Part shown: positions 5,554 to 8,830 of the stretch, piece by piece
Layout: each line of letters opens with the position of its first letter
Numbering within the stretch: position 1 is the first letter of the stretch
Source: Paracoccaceae bacterium
GTDB taxonomy: Bacteria > Pseudomonadota > Alphaproteobacteria > Rhodobacterales > Rhodobacteraceae
Length of the DNA: 8,830 nucleotides
Reading direction: 5' to 3'
NCBI GenBank assembly: GCA_007134805.1
Contig: SLKB01000155.1
Span: forward strand, 1 to 8,830
Notes under the pieces: model-generated
Database searches by the model: none
Seen by the model: the letters and a program-made list of their open reading frames with translations, nothing else
Told to the model about the DNA's origin: nothing
Position numbers and translations under genes: made by a program

Positions 5554-6441
5554 ATGGCGCAATTCGAAGACGATCTGATTGAAGTGGGCGCGGGCAAGCT
5601 TGCCATCAGCAGGGGCGGCGCGGGGCCGCCCGTGCTGCTGCTGCATGGCTTCCCGCAGACCCGCGCGATGTGGCAGCCGATTGCTCAGCGCCTGTCGTGC
5701 GACTTCACCGTCGTCAGCGCGGATCTGCGGGGCTATGGCGGCTCCTTCAAACCTGGCATCGGGACGCCGGATCACTGCGCCGCCTACAGCTTCCGCGCGA
5801 TGGGGCGGGATCAGCTTTCGCTGATGCGCCAGCTTGGGTTCAACCGCTTCCACCTCGTCGGTCATGACCGCGGCGCGCGCGTCGCATACCGGATGGCGCT
5901 CGACGCGCCCGAGGCCGTGCAAAGCCTCACACTGATGGATATCGTGCCCACGCACCGGCTGCTCGAGACGCTGACGCATCCGGTGGCGAAAAGTTACTAT
6001 CACTGGTTCTTCCTCGCCCAGCCCCACCCGTTCCCCGAGCGTCTGATAGGTGCCGATCCCGATTACTTCTTCGAGAGCTGCCTGCTGGGCTGGGGCGGCG
6101 CAAGCCTTGACGATTTCAGGCCCGAGGCGCTGTCGGACTATCGCGCGGCCTGGCGCCAGCCGGAGGTGATTTTCGGGATGTGCCAGGATTATCGCGCGGC
6201 GATTGCGCATGATCTGTCGCTCGACGCCGCCGATCTTCACCGCCAGGTCCACTGCCCGGCACTGGTGCTCTATGGCGCGGACGGGGTGATGGCGCGCGCC
6301 TATGATGTCCCGGCGGCCTGGGAAGACAGGCTCGCCCAGATGCAGGCGCAGGCCCTGCCGGGCGGGCATTTCTTCCCCGACACGGCGCCCGAGGCCACTG
6401 CCGACATGCTGGCGCGGTTCCTCGGCGCGCGCGGCGCCTAA
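5554..6441 (+). CDS. Alpha/beta hydrolase, fluoroacetate (haloacetate) dehalogenase-type
   Basis: The 295-residue alpha/beta hydrolase resembles haloacetate dehalogenases (EC 3.8.1.3), which hydrolyse a carbon-halogen bond through an aspartate ester. The order is HGFPQTRAMW oxyanion region (31-40), nucleophile elbow GHDRGAR (103-109), cap domain (about 135-235) and HFF with the catalytic histidine. Against the characterised Rhodopseudomonas fluoroacetate dehalogenase, recalled from memory, the residues line up: nucleophile Asp105, carboxylate-binding Arg106 and Arg109, acid Asp129, halide-pocket His150, Trp151 and Tyr213, and base His272. The Asp nucleophile separates it from esterases; epoxide hydrolases share it but lack the Arg pair with the His-Trp-Tyr pocket. 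No signal peptide is seen, so it is cytosolic. GAGGG sits 4 bases before the ATG. Its TAA overlaps the stop of the opposite gene. The native substrate may not be fluorinated. Confidence 0.86.
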   Translation: MAQFEDDLIEVGAGKLAISRGGAGPPVLLLHGFPQTRAMWQPIAQRLSCDFTVVSADLRGYGGSFKPGIGTPDHCAAYSFRAMGRDQLSLMRQLGFNRFHLVGHDRGARVAYRMALDAPEAVQSLTLMDIVPTHRLLETLTHPVAKSYYHWFFLAQPHPFPERLIGADPDYFFESCLLGWGGASLDDFRPEALSDYRAAWRQPEVIFGMCQDYRAAIAHDLSLDAADLHRQVHCPALVLYGADGVMARAYDVPAAWEDRLAQMQAQALPGGHFFPDTAPEATADMLARFLGARGA

Positions 6442-8513
6442 CGCCCTTCGCGCAGCCAGGCGCCAAGCGCGAACCCCGCCGCGAGCAGGAGCCAGGCCCA
6501 GCCCGGGAGCAGGGCTGCGCTGCGCAGGTCGGTCGTGACATAGGCATCGCGCGGGGTCAGGCCCAGCCAGCCGCGGCCTGCCGCCGCGCGGCCTTCGCGC
6601 ACCCAGCGCAGATCCGGCAAGCCGTCCTCGATCCGCACAGTGCCGCCGCGGGTCGCGGTGATCAGCGGGCGCAGATCCTCTGCTGTCGAAATGGTCTGCT
6701 CGAATTCGCGCGGGGCCTGCGGTCCGACAGCCACCACTGATGAGAGATCGCTTTCCTCCAGCCGGTAGAGCCCGATTTCCGGCGCGTCCCACTCGGCCTG
6801 ATAGGCGCCGGGGCTGTCCTCGTTCAGCGTGACGGTGCTTTCAGAGCCGTCCGGCGCGGTGACGGTCACATCGCCCACCTCATCGCGCAGCGAGCGGCGC
6901 AGGATCGTCAGACGCTGCCCTTCTGCGGTCGCGCTCAGCGTTTCCTCTTCAAGGTCGGGCTCGCCCATCATCCAGTGCGCGAGCCGGCGCAGGAGTTCGA
7001 GTTGCGGACCACCACCCTCATAGCCGCGATCCCAAAGCCAGGTCTGGTCCGAGGCAATGAGCGCGAGCCGCCCCTCGCCGACCCGGTCGAGCACCAGGAG
7101 CGGCTTGCCGTCGATCCCGGCCATGACTGTCTGGCCCTGGTCGGGTTCCATCTCGATCTGCCGGAACCAGCGGCCCCATCCCGGCCCATCCTCGGAACCG
7201 GGCGCCATGCTCTCAAGGCCCGCGGTCACAGGGTGCCGCTGGCCGAGTTCGGTAACCGTCGGACGAAAGCCCTCTTCGAGCACCCGCGAGGTCGGGCGCG
7301 CCGGGAACACTGCTCCAAGCGGCGAGCGCCAGATCGAATCGGCGCTTGCAAGCTCTGGCCCGCCGATGACGAGCAAGGCGCCACCATCCTCGACATAGCG
7401 GGCGATATTGTTGAAATAGCTGTTGGGCAGGATGCCCCGGCGGCGATACCGGTCGAAGATGATCAGATCGAACTCGTCGATCTTGTCGACGAACAGCTCG
7501 CGCGTCGGAAAGGCGATCAGCGACAATTCATCCACGGGCACCCCGTCATGGCGATCGGGCGGCCGCAGGATGGTGAAATGCACCAGATCCACGGCAGGGT
7601 CGGATTTCAGCAGGTTGCGCCAGGTGCGCTGACCCGCATTCGGCTCGCCCGAGACGAGCAGAACGCTCAGCCGGTCGCGCACCCCGTTTATCTGGACGAT
7701 GGCCGCATTGTTGCGCGTGGTCAACTCGCCCGGCGCTTCTTCCAGCTCGAATTGCAGCACATTCATGCCCCCACGCTCAAGCGTGACGGTGATTTCCAGA
7801 TCCTCGCCGACCGGCACGCGCGTCTCGCGCATCTCCTCACCGTTGATCGTGTATTCGAGCCGCGCAAACCCGCTCTGGTCCGCGGGAACCGCGCCCTGAT
7901 CCTCGACCCGCAGGCCCAGCGTGATCGGCTCGCCGAGAATGGCGAAAGAGGGCGCGTTCGACACGATCAGGCGGCGATCCCAATCGCTCGATTCCCCGGA
8001 TTTCAGCAGATGGATCGGCGCAGGCAACTGCATCCCGTCGCGCTGGGCCAGATCGTGCACGCGCCCGTCACTGATCACGAACACCCCCGCCAGGCGGTCG
8101 CGCGGCAGATCGGCCAGCGCCTCGCGCAGCACAGTGAAGAGTTCGGTGCCCGCATTCTGCGGCCCATCGGGGATCTCGACATGCCGCGTCTCGATCCCGT
8201 CGCGCGCGCCGAGCTCGGCCTCGAGATGCGCGAGCGCGGCATCGGTCTGCGCGCGCCGCGTGCCCAGGTAATTCGACGCGGACCGATCGGTCACCACAAG
8301 CGCGATATCTTGCAGGCTGTCGCGCTCCTCGGACTGGATCGAGGGGTTGGCCAGCGCGGCGAGCAGCGCCACGGCCGCAAACCCCCGCAGCCACCACCCG
8401 CGCAGGCCCCGCCACAGCGCAAGCCCAACGATCAGCGCGCTCAGCGCGGCCACGACCCAGATCACCGGCCAGTCGAGCAGCGGCGCGAAGACAATATTCT
8501 GATTTTGCAGCAT
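6438..8513 (-). CDS. Membrane protein with VWA-like and glutamine amidotransferase-like regions (DUF4159-operon type)
   Basis: This 691-residue protein belongs to the large membrane proteins, often annotated glutamine amidotransferase, that follow DUF4159 genes in alphaproteobacterial MoxR/DUF58 clusters. Helices are at about 16-34, 43-57 and 669-686. The basic WRGLRGWWLR loop between the first two, and WLREGR at the C-terminus, place the intervening ~610 residues in the periplasm. That region has a VWA-like part with a MIDAS DxSxS (Asp76, Ser78, Ser80) and VFVISDG (144-150), then beta-rich segments (about 190-275). A GATase1-like fold follows (about 283-515), with FDLIIFDRY (348-356) and GGALLVIGGPE (377-387). 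The nucleophile elbow has no cysteine, so amidotransferase activity is not expected. The role is unknown; an envelope stress or assembly function is inferred from MoxR-VWA pairs. Its ATG overlaps the upstream stop (TAATG). Confidence 0.88.
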   Translation of the reverse strand: MLQNQNIVFAPLLDWPVIWVVAALSALIVGLALWRGLRGWWLRGFAAVALLAALANPSIQSEERDSLQDIALVVTDRSASNYLGTRRAQTDAALAHLEAELGARDGIETRHVEIPDGPQNAGTELFTVLREALADLPRDRLAGVFVISDGRVHDLAQRDGMQLPAPIHLLKSGESSDWDRRLIVSNAPSFAILGEPITLGLRVEDQGAVPADQSGFARLEYTINGEEMRETRVPVGEDLEITVTLERGGMNVLQFELEEAPGELTTRNNAAIVQINGVRDRLSVLLVSGEPNAGQRTWRNLLKSDPAVDLVHFTILRPPDRHDGVPVDELSLIAFPTRELFVDKIDEFDLIIFDRYRRRGILPNSYFNNIARYVEDGGALLVIGGPELASADSIWRSPLGAVFPARPTSRVLEEGFRPTVTELGQRHPVTAGLESMAPGSEDGPGWGRWFRQIEMEPDQGQTVMAGIDGKPLLVLDRVGEGRLALIASDQTWLWDRGYEGGGPQLELLRRLAHWMMGEPDLEEETLSATAEGQRLTILRRSLRDEVGDVTVTAPDGSESTVTLNEDSPGAYQAEWDAPEIGLYRLEESDLSSVVAVGPQAPREFEQTISTAEDLRPLITATRGGTVRIEDGLPDLRWVREGRAAAGRGWLGLTPRDAYVTTDLRSAALLPGWAWLLLAAGFALGAWLREGR

Positions 8514-8830
8514 TACTGCCCCAGCCTTTCCAGCAGGGCCGGAACATGGACCTGGTCGGATTTGTAATTGCCCGTCAGCACATGCGTGATCAGGTTCACT
8601 CCGAAGCGCAGGGCCGTCTCGCGGCGTTGCTCGCCGGAATGGCCAGTGCCGATACGCAAGAGCGGCTGGCCGCGCTCATCCATCGCCCAGGCCGCGGCCC
8701 AGTCATGGCTGCCGATGATCACTGGCGTGACCCCGTCATTGAGATTGCGAAACGGCATGCCCTCGGCGAGTTCCGCATCCGGCGGGGAGGCTTCGACCCA
8801 GACATCGCGCCCCGTATGCCGGCCGGGGAA
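8513..8830 (-). CDS. DUF4159 domain-containing protein, C-terminal part (5' end outside window)
   Basis: The frame is open from the window edge: 24 codons precede the first ATG at 8758 without a stop, so the gene continues beyond 8830 and no start is visible. The 105 residues seen match the C-terminal end of DUF4159 proteins as I remember them: FPGR near the window edge, DGVTPVIIGSHDWAAAW, an arginine-rich EQRRETALRFGVNLI helix, and the closing LTGNYKSDQVHVPALLERL block. Full-length family members are usually around 900 residues and membrane-anchored, and sit in operons with a MoxR AAA+ ATPase and a DUF58 protein; those genes would lie to the right of the window. Its TAA overlaps the ATG of the next gene by one base, which suggests coupled synthesis of partner proteins. 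Function is unknown. Confidence 0.86.
   Translation of the reverse strand, partial: FPGRHTGRDVWVEASPPDAELAEGMPFRNLNDGVTPVIIGSHDWAAAWAMDERGQPLLRIGTGHSGEQRRETALRFGVNLITHVLTGNYKSDQVHVPALLERLGQ

Noticed and set aside
5446..6792. 448-codon minus-strand frame
   Set aside because: It runs opposite the dehalogenase-type hydrolase and out of frame with the membrane protein; it is a shadow frame.
6975..8567. 530-codon open frame on the plus strand
   Set aside because: It is antisense to the membrane protein gene, whose helices, motifs and overlap with DUF4159 are convincing. The translation has no recognisable domain, and long shadow frames are expected at this GC content.

Overview
The window is gene-dense, GC-rich DNA with alphaproteobacterial gene content. 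An Irr-type Fur regulator next to fabA, a dapB/rbfA/truB neighbourhood and a MoxR-type DUF4159 operon together suggest a Rhodobacterales (Roseobacter/Rhodobacter-type) chromosome. That placement rests on recognising protein families and gene order by eye; no search was run. I see no mobile element, tRNA, rRNA, CRISPR array or integrase, and no gene-free stretch over 300 bases.

Layout. (1) 1-465, + strand: the 3' end of a soxY-like gene and a complete soxZ-like gene, the sulfur-carrier pair of the Sox thiosulfate-oxidation system, both somewhat atypical. (2) 469-978, - strand: fabA (unsaturated fatty acid synthesis), convergent with soxZ and divergent from irr (1119-1556, +), an iron/heme-responsive repressor. 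Their 140-bp shared promoter region holds recognisable -35/-10 elements for both genes and two inverted repeats. The irr promoter is positioned so that its mRNA should be leaderless. (3) 1534-4183, - strand: a compact run transcribed rbfA > secreted DUF2233 protein > truB > DUF1643 protein, which mixes ribosome and tRNA maturation genes with two uncharacterised ones. (4) 4282-6441, + strand: dapB (lysine/peptidoglycan precursor synthesis), a small exported protein of unknown function, and an alpha/beta hydrolase carrying the complete fluoroacetate-dehalogenase residue set. (5) 6438-8830, - strand: a three-helix membrane protein with a VWA-like MIDAS motif and a glutamine-amidotransferase-like region, preceded by the 3' end of a DUF4159 gene. 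The two are translationally coupled and form the tail of a MoxR/DUF58/DUF4159-type operon that continues past the window.

Most of the window is conserved housekeeping sequence. I found no convincing new multi-gene system. The best leads are the predicted leaderless irr transcript and its inverted repeats, the dehalogenase-type hydrolase, the variant SoxYZ pair, and the unexplained DUF2233 and DUF1643 proteins embedded in the rbfA-truB operon.
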